Assembly: GCA_964554265.1 (NCBI GenBank)
Contig: CAZKOB010000003.1
Coordinates: forward strand, 1-64,000
DNA length: 64,000 bases
From: RGIG8745 sp964554265
Lineage (GTDB): Bacteria > Bacteroidota > Bacteroidia > Bacteroidales > Bacteroidaceae
Reading direction: 5' to 3'
Part shown: piece after piece, positions 9,282 to 17,385 of the stretch
How positions within the stretch are numbered: position 1 is the first letter of the stretch
How the letters are laid out: the number at the start of each line of letters is the position of its first letter
Translations under genes and position numbers: made by a program
Notes under the pieces: model-generated
The model's input: only the letters and a program-made list of their open reading frames with translations
Told to the model about the DNA's origin: nothing
The model's database searches: none

Positions 9282-10526
9282 TCAATTCTTGAATTTCAGT
9301 TGTCTGAATCCCACGAGTTTATCGTATCTCATGCCGAAGGCGCGGTGGTACACGTACACATAGTATTCGTTCTCCGTCTGGTAGAAGTCGCCTTCCGTAT
9401 ACATAGTCTGTCCGCAGCGGCTTCCGTCAGGCACGAACAGATATTGGTAGTTGTATGAACCCTGCTTCAGCGGCATGACGATTTCGTATGCGTGTTCCGG
9501 CAGGTTGTAGTCCATCTTGTATTGTCCTTCCAGACGGTTGTTTGTCAGTTCGCCATTGATGTACACCTCTCCTCCTGCAATCTTGGGCATGACGAGGCGG
9601 AAGTGTGTGAAGAAATAGTCGCTCTCGGTGTCGTTCATCTCGTCGTCCCAGTTTCTTACCCAGTATCGTCCGTTCTGGTCCTCGTCGTATACGTAGTTGT
9701 GCCTCGGTTCGTCAGCGAAAATCTCGGCATGGTAATATGGGGCGGAGTATACCATGCGGTCAACTCTCATGGTGGGCACACGCTCGTCCAGAATCTCAAA
9801 GCGTCGGTATTCGTTTCCCGCGTTGAAAATCAGCTGCCTGTTGTGGCTGTAGATAAGCTGGTTCATGCGCATGTAGGTAGGGCGCAGTCCGCTGACGCTG
9901 TTGTCCCATCTGCGGTTTTGGCATACCACAGGTTTGAACTCTTCCTGCGGGTTGTTCACCTGATATCCCGGGTAGTTGATGTTGAAACTGAGCTGCTGGT
10001 GCGATTTGTTGGTGTCTATGTCCGTGTTTCCGCTTACCGTGACATCTACTCCCACTCGCGGTTCCAGAATGCTGAAGCATGCTCTCGCCACCGGCTCCTC
10101 GCTCTCGTCGTCGTAGATGTCCATGCGGTAGTTGCCGCTTACGAGGAGCTCTATGTCGTCGTTGGGAATCCTTACAGAATAGTGGTTGTATTCCATCTCC
10201 GTGTTCATCGACTGTTCATAATCCTCTATTCTGTTGCCGTTGAACCCCTTCAGATATTCGCTTTCCAGCAGGTCCGACTGTTTCCAGTCTGCATTGCAAT
10301 GGATGATGTTGTAGGTGTATCTGACATATTTGTGCTGTAGGTCATCGAAACTGATTTCTATGAAATTGTTTCCTCCGAGCAGTACGACCGGAGATTCGCC
10401 CCACTCACCGTTGACCTCCACCTGAATGCTTTTCAGTCTGTCGGCAAACACGGCATTCCCCTGTGCTCCTGCCCGGAAGGAGGGCAGGCATGCAAGCAGC
10501 ATACATGTAATTGGTATTTTCTGCAT
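9282..10526 (-). CDS. Type IX secretion system plug-like protein (DUF5103)
   Basis: A 414-residue exported protein with signal peptide MQKIPITCMLLACLPSFRAGAQ. It matches the DUF5103 family of Bacteroidota, some members of which are known as the Plug protein bound to the SprA translocon of the T9SS. Conserved stretches include the N-terminal VVLLGGNNFIEISFDDL and VRYTYNIIHCNADW, and the C-terminal NEYYVYVYHRAFG and YDKLVGF. The product is periplasmic or outer-membrane associated. It is followed after 19 bp by the amidase-like gene, so both probably share a transcript. The T9SS role is inferred from the family. Confidence 0.85.
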   Translation of the reverse strand: MQKIPITCMLLACLPSFRAGAQGNAVFADRLKSIQVEVNGEWGESPVVLLGGNNFIEISFDDLQHKYVRYTYNIIHCNADWKQSDLLESEYLKGFNGNRIEDYEQSMNTEMEYNHYSVRIPNDDIELLVSGNYRMDIYDDESEEPVARACFSILEPRVGVDVTVSGNTDIDTNKSHQQLSFNINYPGYQVNNPQEEFKPVVCQNRRWDNSVSGLRPTYMRMNQLIYSHNRQLIFNAGNEYRRFEILDERVPTMRVDRMVYSAPYYHAEIFADEPRHNYVYDEDQNGRYWVRNWDDEMNDTESDYFFTHFRLVMPKIAGGEVYINGELTNNRLEGQYKMDYNLPEHAYEIVMPLKQGSYNYQYLFVPDGSRCGQTMYTEGDFYQTENEYYVYVYHRAFGMRYDKLVGFRQLKFKN

Positions 10527-10697
10527 GAGATTTCAGTGATTAAGTGGTCTGTGACCTGTAAAAAGAGAGGTTTCGGCAAACCGTTTCTTCTCTTCCATGA
10601 TATATAATGTACAATCCTGTCAGGGTCGTTTTTCTTTCTCTCCTGAAAAAGGCAGGAGAACGAAGCCTGTCGCACTTCCCTCCTCCTGTCAGGAAAG

Positions 10698-11342
10698 TCA
10701 GAGAGCGCCTCCTGATCTCGACCTGCAATATTCCCTTATTCCGCATTTGTCGCATTTCGGGCTGCGGGCGGTGCATACATAGCGTCCGTGGAGCAGGAGC
10801 CAGTGATGGGCTTTGGGAATAATCTCTCCCGGAAGATGCTTGGTCAGTTCTTGTTCCACAGCGTATGGTGTCGTGCATTTGTCGCCCACGAGTCCGAGCC
10901 GGTGGCTTACCCTGAAGATGTGCGTGTCGACAGCCATTGCCGCCTTGTTGAACACGACAGCCTGAATGACATTGGCTGTCTTGCGCCCCACTCCGGGCAG
11001 TTGTACAAGCTCTTCAAGTGTGTCGGGCACTTCGCCGCCGAAGCGTTCAATCAGCATGCGTGCCATGCCTACCAGATGCTTGGCCTTGTTGTTGGGGTAG
11101 CTGACACTGCGTATGTATTCGTATATGACTTCTGCGCTTGCCTCTGCCATGACTTCTGCCGTAGGGTAGTCGGCGAACAGTTTGGGAGTGACCATATTCA
11201 CACGCTTGTCCGTACACTGGGCAGACAGAATCACTGCGACAAGAAGCTGGAAAGGATTTCCATATTCCAGTTCCGTTTCAACTTCAGGCATTTCCTTCTC
11301 AAAATACCTTACAATGGCGTCGTATTGTTCTTGTTTCTTCAT
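10698..11342 (-). CDS. nth: Endonuclease III
   Basis: DNA glycosylase/AP lyase that removes oxidised pyrimidines. The 214-residue chain has the helix-hairpin-helix LPGVGRKTANV with catalytic K121, the catalytic Asp in MAVDTHIFRV (D139), and a C-terminal [4Fe-4S] loop with C190, C197, C200 and C206 (C-x6-C-x2-C-x5-C). All key residues are present and the length is normal. A -7-type promoter box lies 69 bp upstream. About 170 bp separate it from the plug-protein gene, with a weak hairpin (TCTCCTG/CAGGAGA) near 10640. Confidence 0.97.
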   Translation of the reverse strand: MKKQEQYDAIVRYFEKEMPEVETELEYGNPFQLLVAVILSAQCTDKRVNMVTPKLFADYPTAEVMAEASAEVIYEYIRSVSYPNNKAKHLVGMARMLIERFGGEVPDTLEELVQLPGVGRKTANVIQAVVFNKAAMAVDTHIFRVSHRLGLVGDKCTTPYAVEQELTKHLPGEIIPKAHHWLLLHGRYVCTARSPKCDKCGIREYCRSRSGGAL

Positions 11343-11410
11343 ATACTTGTTTCCGCTTCCTGCTTTCTTGGGATAAGACTGTGCTTTGGCGCTTCAGTCC
11401 ATTTCTGTTG

Positions 11411-11418
11411 CAAACTTA
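11411..11418 (-). promoter_or_regulatory. -7 box for nth
   Basis: On the minus strand this reads TAAGTTTG, matching the Bacteroidota -7 consensus TAnnTTTG. It lies about 70 bp from the nth start. No clear -33 box was identified. Confidence 0.5.
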
Positions 11419-11690
11419 CATAATTTATGCTTAAGGCAATCAATTTTTTCTGCATTTTCATTGGGAAAATCGTGTATATCCCCTTCGCTGCCTCTCCATA
11501 TCCGCAGCCGTTTTTTGTTTGGCATGTCGGTCTGATACTGTCATGTCGCCTTCTTTTCTCGTTTTTTTTCTTTTGGGGCAGTTACGGATATTTTGTAATC
11601 TTCTCCTCTTTTTTATGATGACCTTTATTGTATATATGGAATTGTTTAGAACTTCATTGTGGGTGTTTCCGTACAAAAAGCTGCATTGTT

Positions 11691-11883
11691 GGAGTGGCCG
11701 CGCAGGAAAGATGAAATCACTCCACTGAAAAGTTGTTTTCACCGCACTGTTTTTTACAATCAGCACTGCCGATTGTAAAAACTGCACTGCTGATTTTATA
11801 ATCAGCAGTGCTGATTTCAGAAAATAGTGCAGTGAATTTGATTTTTCAGTAGAGTGATTTCATGTTTTCTGTGCAGTCACTCC
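11691..11883. repeat. 193-bp imperfect palindrome
   Basis: The left arm begins GGAGTGGCCGCGCAGG and continues ATGAAATCACTCCACTGAAA. The right arm, read as its reverse complement from 11883, gives GGAGTGACTGCACAG and ATGAAATCACTCTACTGAAA. Pairing continues inward to the centre near 11787. Inside it is a 12-bp perfect stem GCACTGCTGATT / AATCAGCAGTGC with a 4-nt loop (11784-11811), and a related AATCAGCACTGCCGATT copy at about 11759. The rest of the 11343-12240 gap is AT-rich with no convincing gene. It could be a MITE-like element, a nucleoid-protein site or a structured RNA. Confidence 0.8.
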
Positions 11884-12019
11884 AAAAAAACATCAGACCA
11901 CGAGAGTAATCTGTGAAATCAAATATGAGAAAACAAACCGCACAATCGGTCCTGTTTCTTCGTGATGGCGGTGTGACGATATTAATATTTTAAAATTATA
12001 AGTTATCAATAGTTAAATC

Positions 12020-12049
12020 GGGGGGGGTAAAATTAAAAATGTATATTTG
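12020..12049 (+). promoter_or_regulatory. Promoter with G8 homopolymer upstream of the secreted-protein operon
   Basis: A -7 box TATATTTG (12042-12049) is followed by GC, as in many Bacteroidota promoters. A run of eight G (12020-12027) lies 14-22 bp upstream, where the -33 element would sit. The predicted start near 12056 gives a leader of about 185 nt before the ATG at 12241. Change in G-tract length could alter promoter spacing. Confidence 0.6.
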
Positions 12050-12240
12050 CAGACGATAATCTTTTGAATTTGAGACTGTTTGCAAATCCTTGATAGAGAG
12101 AATGAAAACAGCATGACAAAACAATTGGGGTAAATAAGAAGATGTGAAGGACGTATTGACACTTCTTATTACATATTCCGGTTTTATAGGATTCACAAGA
12201 CCATATCGGCAGTTTTTAATATTAATAATATAATATAAGT

Positions 12241-12762
12241 ATGAAAAAACAACTACTATCAGTGGCATTGCTGCTTTTTGGAACTGTAATGTCCCGGGCG
12301 CAGCAGGAGTTCAGTACACTTGTTGTGGACTTCACCGACGGAACTTCTGTCAGTATTTCGTTACATGACAGACCAGATCTTTACATAGACCGGAAAGATG
12401 GCAATGAGATTCTTTCCGTTTGGTACGTGGGAGGTGAGTCGGGGTTTGTCAATACCCAATACGACAACAGTAAAGTCAGAAAATTCTATTTCCGCATGTA
12501 CGACCCTGCAATCGCGGACCATGTGAGCAGCATGGACAAGGAGGACGAGGTGGGTATTGTGTTTGTGGACAACTGGACGGTACATGTCAGCGGACTGAAA
12601 CAGGCTGACGAGGTGAGGGTGTACAGTATTGATGGCAGACAGATACTGACCGGCACGAAGACGGACGATGGCAGATGCGATGTGCAGCTTGGCGGCTGTC
12701 CGAAAGGGACATATATAATAAGGATAAACGACAAACATTCATTTAAAGTACAGAAACGATGA
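12241..12762 (+). CDS. Small secreted protein with T9SS-like C-terminal domain
   Basis: A 173-residue exported protein with signal peptide MKKQLLSVALLLFGTVMSRAQ. The middle (FSTLVVDFTDGTSVSIS) has a beta-strand pattern seen in many Bacteroidales surface proteins. The last 70 residues, with VRVYSIDGRQI, PKGTYIIRIN and a basic end KVQKR, resemble the type A C-terminal sorting domain of T9SS cargo. It is the first gene of a three-gene operon; its stop overlaps the next start (ATGA at 12759-12762), implying translational coupling. The function is unknown. Confidence 0.8.
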   Translation: MKKQLLSVALLLFGTVMSRAQQEFSTLVVDFTDGTSVSISLHDRPDLYIDRKDGNEILSVWYVGGESGFVNTQYDNSKVRKFYFRMYDPAIADHVSSMDKEDEVGIVFVDNWTVHVSGLKQADEVRVYSIDGRQILTGTKTDDGRCDVQLGGCPKGTYIIRINDKHSFKVQKR

Positions 12763-14627
12763 GAAAGAATCTGTTTATAGCCGCATCTTGGCTGTGCTGC
12801 TCTGCGGCAGTGACAGCTCAGGAATATGTCACCATAGGGGAGGGAGATGAGTCTTATACCTTCCCTATAGAAGAGATTGACAGCATTACATACGCTGAAA
12901 ATTATATAGAGAATTACCTCCCTGCACACATTGAGGCCGATTCCAAGATAACGATATTCGGCAAGGCGCTGGAGATTACGGGAGTGGACAAACTGCTGAA
13001 TCAATATATTGATTACAGTTATCAGTATGGAGGTTATAGTGGAGATACTCATTATAGGTGTAGGGTGACTTGTCCCAGATACAGAAAACTCAACTTTACT
13101 GTTTTTGCGGAACCGGATACGGTCTATGCAAAGTATGGAATAAAAAGCGTAGATGATTTGAAGGCCTATGCAGCCAAAATCTATGATGAGATGTATCCGG
13201 AAGATGCCGGCATCAAAGATCCGACAGACCGACGGAACTCTCTCAACAGGTTTGTGGCATACCATATACTCAACCGACGCGGAGAATATTACAAACTGAC
13301 CTGTGTAGACGGACCGGAAAGTGTGCTTGCCACCAATTTCGACCGTACCGTACAGGACATCGCAGACTGGTATGAAACACTGATGCCGCATTCCATCCTG
13401 AAATGCTCTTTCCCTGACGGGGCGCAAAGCGGCCTGTACATTAACCGTCGCGGAGTACAGGATCATGCAGATGAGCGAGGCGTATTTGTGCCGGGAGCTA
13501 AGGTGCTCCATTCGGGCGAGGAGAACTATGAAATAGGTACAGACGAGGGAATCATCAATGGGGTCTACTATTATATAGATGACATCATAGCTTATGGGAA
13601 AGAAACGCAGGAAGTTGTGCTTGATGAACGGATGCGAATAGACTGTACTACGCTCTCACCGGATTTTATGACGAGCGGAGCACGCGGACATGGTACATTG
13701 TGTGCCGAAACAAACTACATGTATGGAACACCTATGTACGATAGTTATGGCGACGAAAATCCGAATACTTGTTATGGTTTTACCAAAGCGTGGGGTATGT
13801 TTTATCCTATGGATAATATTATTAATCATCAGATTTCCTCCTTGTATGTATCTAACCGTTTTCTGAACTGGCGATTTTATCAAGGGGATATAATAGGAAT
13901 TGTTTCACAATGCAATGATGAAGGCGGCGATATAGTGACTTTCAAATTGCCTCCTGTTCCAGCTGGAACATACGAACTTCGTTTAGGGGTTACGAGTTGT
14001 AGTTATGGAGTATGGGGATACCAGTTTTATGACGGTGTTCTTGGTTTCCGTCTTGATAATCAGCAGTGTGGAGAATCTGTGGATTTTAGAATAGATGGAG
14101 GGTATGATGAAAGCATAGGATGGAAAGATGAAAGTTGTTTCTATGATTATAGCACCTCTGGAATATTGCTGGATGGATACTGTAAATATTTAGACTCATT
14201 GTATAGTGCATGGTATGAAAACGGATGTGTTGGAGAAGAGCCTCAGGACACTCAGGAAATGCGTGATGCCTATAGTGAAATAGCTAAGAAAGAATATTTC
14301 AAAGCTTTGCGAGAAAAAGGATGGATGTATGGACCTGCTTCGTATGCTTCTGGTAATTGGATTACCGGAGGCGAAAACAGAGGGTTCTATGATAAGCCAT
14401 TTTATGAAGACAATAGAAATCTTCGAAGAATCATTACGACATTTACTACAGACGGCAAAACTGACCATTATCTGACTATTTATCATGACATAGAGGCGCA
14501 GAGAGCAATTGATGAAGCGAATGGTCAATCTTATACATATAACAGTGTCAGTTTGCAGCTGGATTATATCGAACTGTGTCCGTCGAGTGTTTACGACAAT
14601 GAGTTGTATCCGGAAGATAAGTATTAA
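12759..14627 (+). CDS. Secreted fasciclin (FAS1)-like protein
   Basis: A 622-residue exported protein with signal peptide MRKNLFIAASWLCCSAAVTAQ. After a short N-terminal segment (YTFPIEEIDSITY) comes a region at about 55-200 with FTVFAEPDTVYAKYGI and NSLNRFVAYHIL, which resembles a fasciclin/FAS1 domain as found in Bacteroidales surface proteins. The remainder is beta-rich and includes PAGTYELRLGVTS, a jelly-roll-like pattern. No enzyme motif is recognised. It is coupled to the gene before it and followed 22 bp later by the third gene. A surface adhesion or matrix role is only inferred from the FAS1 similarity. Confidence 0.7.
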   Translation: MRKNLFIAASWLCCSAAVTAQEYVTIGEGDESYTFPIEEIDSITYAENYIENYLPAHIEADSKITIFGKALEITGVDKLLNQYIDYSYQYGGYSGDTHYRCRVTCPRYRKLNFTVFAEPDTVYAKYGIKSVDDLKAYAAKIYDEMYPEDAGIKDPTDRRNSLNRFVAYHILNRRGEYYKLTCVDGPESVLATNFDRTVQDIADWYETLMPHSILKCSFPDGAQSGLYINRRGVQDHADERGVFVPGAKVLHSGEENYEIGTDEGIINGVYYYIDDIIAYGKETQEVVLDERMRIDCTTLSPDFMTSGARGHGTLCAETNYMYGTPMYDSYGDENPNTCYGFTKAWGMFYPMDNIINHQISSLYVSNRFLNWRFYQGDIIGIVSQCNDEGGDIVTFKLPPVPAGTYELRLGVTSCSYGVWGYQFYDGVLGFRLDNQQCGESVDFRIDGGYDESIGWKDESCFYDYSTSGILLDGYCKYLDSLYSAWYENGCVGEEPQDTQEMRDAYSEIAKKEYFKALREKGWMYGPASYASGNWITGGENRGFYDKPFYEDNRNLRRIITTFTTDGKTDHYLTIYHDIEAQRAIDEANGQSYTYNSVSLQLDYIELCPSSVYDNELYPEDKY

Positions 14628-14649
14628 CTATATAATATAAAGGAGTAAA

Positions 14650-15981
14650 ATGAAGAAATATATATTCATGATGTTATGTCTTGTCTTTTCGGCAAGCATA
14701 TCCGCGCAGGATTCTGTCTTTGTCGTGCATAAGAAAGATGGAAGCCGGCAAATTATTGACAGAAAACTGTATAAACAAATGACCTTTTTCGGAAAAGCAA
14801 TCGTCAATGATGACGATTATGTGAGATTTGGTGCAGACGCCGTTGTGAATGCCCCTTTACTTCGTACCGATATGTCGAGCGTCACGTTGAAAGTCGTAGA
14901 TGGTATGTTTGGGTTTGTAAGTTCATCAATATACTATAAAGAGGAAGGAGTGGGAATATGTTATTCCACTTCACCGGGAGTAACGGTGGATAACGGAACA
15001 ATCATAGAATATGATAGCTATAAAAACCTCAGATTTGAAACCGATGAAAATGGCAAAACTACGGAGTATGCAGAATTTAAGATCGATGATATTGATTTCG
15101 ATACAGAGTATTACTACAGGGCATATACTTATGTAGAAGGAAAGGTCTATTACAGTAGTGAACATAGTTTCAATCTCGGCAAACCATCGATGTCGTGGGT
15201 TGTGAATGACAGTTGCGTCAATTCAGGTACGCACAGCAAAGGTTTCGTTTACCCTACAGATATGGCATGGGATAAGTTCTGTGCCCATTATCCTTATTTC
15301 AGTGGGACAGACACCGAACGGCGAAACCATATTTTGCAGGAAGTCTGGAGAGAGAGCTGCTTGTCGAAGGTAGAGGACAATGTGGAGTACGACAGTGTAG
15401 TGGTTTGTTCGGACGGAACTGTCTTTTATACGAATGAAATCCCTGACAGCTTTATGGACATACTTGTTTTTGATGAAACAAAGATTGACGGATGGGACTA
15501 TGATTCTTTGAGAGTGTGTGATATGTATAAAGTGGAATGTGGGGAAGAGTATGGAGTGCCCGGAAATACTTATGCGGAATATGTAGGCAAGACGCCTTCT
15601 TCTATGCCTGACGTTTACTATACTCTGCCGCAACCTCTTCTTGCTAATTACAAGTATCATTTGGAAGTGGTCGTGGCTCCGGAAACCAAAGACGATGTGA
15701 CAAAGAAACCCAATAAGTTCAAAATTGGGTTGGGTACAGTAGGTTCACCGTTTAAATATCCGGCAGATGAAGAAGGAACAACTACTTTTGTATCAGATCC
15801 TTTGGAATGCAAGACTATAGCATTAGATTTTGTTCTTAGTACCTTTGGAGGTAATAGAGTAATGCTGCGTTCTTATGTAAGTTCAAAAGAGACAAAAGAT
15901 TTTACTCGTACCCTTCGTGTTGCCTGCATAAGGATAAAGCCTGTGGAACCGGTAGATGTACCGGAAGATGTACAGGAATAA
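14650..15981 (+). CDS. Secreted protein of unknown function, Fn3-like segment
   Basis: A 443-residue exported protein with signal peptide MKKYIFMMLCLVFSASISAQ. I do not recognise the family. Residues about 70-180 end in FDTEYYYRAYTYVEGKVYY and an SSEHSF motif, which looks like a fibronectin-III-like repeat common in Bacteroidales surface proteins. The C-terminal half has PQPLLANYKYHLEVVVAP, which resembles part of a jelly-roll. A clear Shine-Dalgarno AAGGAG (14640-14645) precedes the ATG, which is unusual for this phylum and supports the start. It is the last gene of the operon; repeat DNA begins within about 75 bp of its stop. Confidence 0.7.
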   Translation: MKKYIFMMLCLVFSASISAQDSVFVVHKKDGSRQIIDRKLYKQMTFFGKAIVNDDDYVRFGADAVVNAPLLRTDMSSVTLKVVDGMFGFVSSSIYYKEEGVGICYSTSPGVTVDNGTIIEYDSYKNLRFETDENGKTTEYAEFKIDDIDFDTEYYYRAYTYVEGKVYYSSEHSFNLGKPSMSWVVNDSCVNSGTHSKGFVYPTDMAWDKFCAHYPYFSGTDTERRNHILQEVWRESCLSKVEDNVEYDSVVVCSDGTVFYTNEIPDSFMDILVFDETKIDGWDYDSLRVCDMYKVECGEEYGVPGNTYAEYVGKTPSSMPDVYYTLPQPLLANYKYHLEVVVAPETKDDVTKKPNKFKIGLGTVGSPFKYPADEEGTTTFVSDPLECKTIALDFVLSTFGGNRVMLRSYVSSKETKDFTRTLRVACIRIKPVEPVDVPEDVQE

Positions 15982-16054
15982 TCCGACATAGGGAGGCTTT
16001 CTCCCTGAAGGTAGCGGATGAAATGTTCTCCTTATGATTTTGATGTTTTTTACA

Positions 16055-16118
16055 GGTGTATTCACAGACTCCTCTTAGGTTTTGATGCTTTTTTAGCAAG
16101 AGTCTGTGAATACATCAG
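16055..16118. repeat. Inverted pair of GGAGTCTGTGAATAC-type modules
   Basis: GGTGTATTCACAGACTC (16055-16071) is mirrored by GAGTCTGTGAATACATC (16100-16116), forming a hairpin with a loop of about 28 nt. It lies 74 bp after the secreted-protein operon and could act as its terminator, although no T-run follows. It belongs to the same module family as 1-150, 28541-28699 and 36669-36744. Confidence 0.75.
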
Positions 16119-16200
16119 CACAGGATTTTCTTAAACCGAACTCACGTAGATAATTATATTTTTAAATCAGCTTGCTTGTCCTCACGTCATATTATCTACT

Positions 16201-16870
16201 TGTCATAAATTATGGGCTTTTTTTGACAATTTGAAATGTTAAAATTCAAGGCTCTGAGAATCGCGTAAAATCGACCAAACCTTACCGAAGTTTCATTTAC
16301 GCGATTCTGAGGCCGTTTTCAGGCCTTGAACTCCAAATGTAAAAATAATACAATTTATATTATGAAAAGATGAATTTATTCACATTTGCGTGTGCTTTGC
16401 CTGAAAAAAGAGTACGCTGAAAATAAATTTCGTTCACCTTGAAAATGGTTTTGAAGTGCCTTGTGAAAATTTTTTCAAGGTGAACAAAATTTATTTTCAA
16501 GGTGAACAAAATCGAGGAGGACCGTTTTTCGGGGTAAAATTTGATGCTGAGTATAATTGATTTCTTAAAAAGAATGAAATCGGATTTTCAATGCCGCGAA
16601 AAACAAAAATGGGTTTTGGTGGCGAAAAACAAGGGTCTTGGATAAGAAATTTTATAACTCGCTGATTATCAGGATATCCTATTTTTGTCACAACCTGTAT
16701 TTCTTGTACCTAAAACCGCATAGTTTTGTCAAAATAGTATTTTGCTGATTATCAGTTGTTTGTCTATAAATCTTCAAAAATTCGGCAATCTGTAGAATGT
16801 GAACGAATCTTAATTGTGTTAAAAGGTTTCGTCTGCTATGGATGGATTTTGTGTCAAAAAGAAAGAAGAA
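16201..16870 (+). repeat. Dispersed non-coding core element, copy A
   Basis: The first of five copies of a core of about 671 bp. It runs from TGTCATAAATTA to GTCAAAAAGAAAGAAGAA. In order it holds a stem AGAATCGCGTAAA / TTTACGCGATTCT (16257-16308), a GAGGCCGTTTTCAGGCC hairpin, an 80-bp box bounded by GAAAATAAATTT / AAATTTATTTTC (16419-16498) carrying AAGGTGAAC motifs, and several GATTATCAG motifs. It is preceded by TTCTTAAACCGAACTCACG at about 16129. Together with its flanks it fills the 15982-17400 gap, and no gene is supported inside. Confidence 0.9.
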
Positions 16871-16908
16871 ATGGCACTAAGAAAAACAGTTGCTTTTGCT
16901 GATGTTTT

Positions 16909-17096
16909 CACAGACTCCTCCGTCGCTTCGCGCCACCTCCCCTAACTTAGGGGAGGAGCTTAGTTACCTTGTTCGTTGGAAAGCCAACAGTGATCCAACT
17001 TGCTGGTTGATAATATGATAGCATTTACATCTGCTGAGTAACCTGGCTCCTCCCCTAAGTTAGGGGAGGTGGCGCGAAGCGACGGAGGAGTCTGTG
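16909..17096. repeat. Perfect 48-bp inverted repeat around a 92-bp spacer
   Basis: The left arm (16909-16956) starts CACAGACTCCTCCGTCGC and ends in CCCCTAACTTAGGGG AGG. The right arm (17049-17096) is its exact reverse complement. Each arm also contains its own palindrome, CCCCTAAGTTAGGGG. The spacer carries partly matching AGTTACC / AGTAACC edges. The right arm continues into the 45-bp tandem units. The same arm sequence is partly present at 1-90. Confidence 0.9.
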
Positions 17097-17196
17097 TATA
17101 CACCAGCAAAATCACAAAAGTATAAGCAGGAGGAGTCTGTGTATACACCAGCAAAATCACAAAAGTATAAGCAGGAGGAGTCTGTGAATAGATCAG
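17084..17196. repeat. 45-bp tandem repeat
   Basis: Two identical 45-bp units (17084-17128 and 17129-17173) each start GGAGGAGTCTGTGTATACAC and end in AAAAGTATAAGCA. A diverged third unit starts at 17174. The right arm of the inverted repeat ends inside the first unit. Adjacent identical units with no spacers between them argue for slippage-type expansion rather than a CRISPR array. Confidence 0.9.
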
Positions 17197-17385
17197 CTTA
17201 GAACCCGAGATTAGTTTGTGTGAATACATCTGCATAAAATCCCGCGAGAGTCGTCTGTGAATGAGACTTTCCAGATATCCAATCTTCACAAAGTCAAGTA
17301 GTCATCTTGATTTGCATCAGAGTACGCAATGACAAAGTCTGAAAAAATCTTTGGCTTCCGGGTATAGGGATATCGGATTATTATG

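Noticed and set aside
9492..10340. 282-codon plus-strand ORF antisense to the plug-protein gene
   Set aside because: Val/His-rich composition is typical of antisense translation, and the minus-strand gene is clearly real.
16201..16870. Repeat core as a coding transposon
   Set aside because: No frame is open across the copies, antisense ORFs are broken in copies A and E, and no transposase motif is visible.
17084..17196. Possible CRISPR array
   Set aside because: The 45-bp units are directly adjacent with no variable spacers, and no cas genes are seen.
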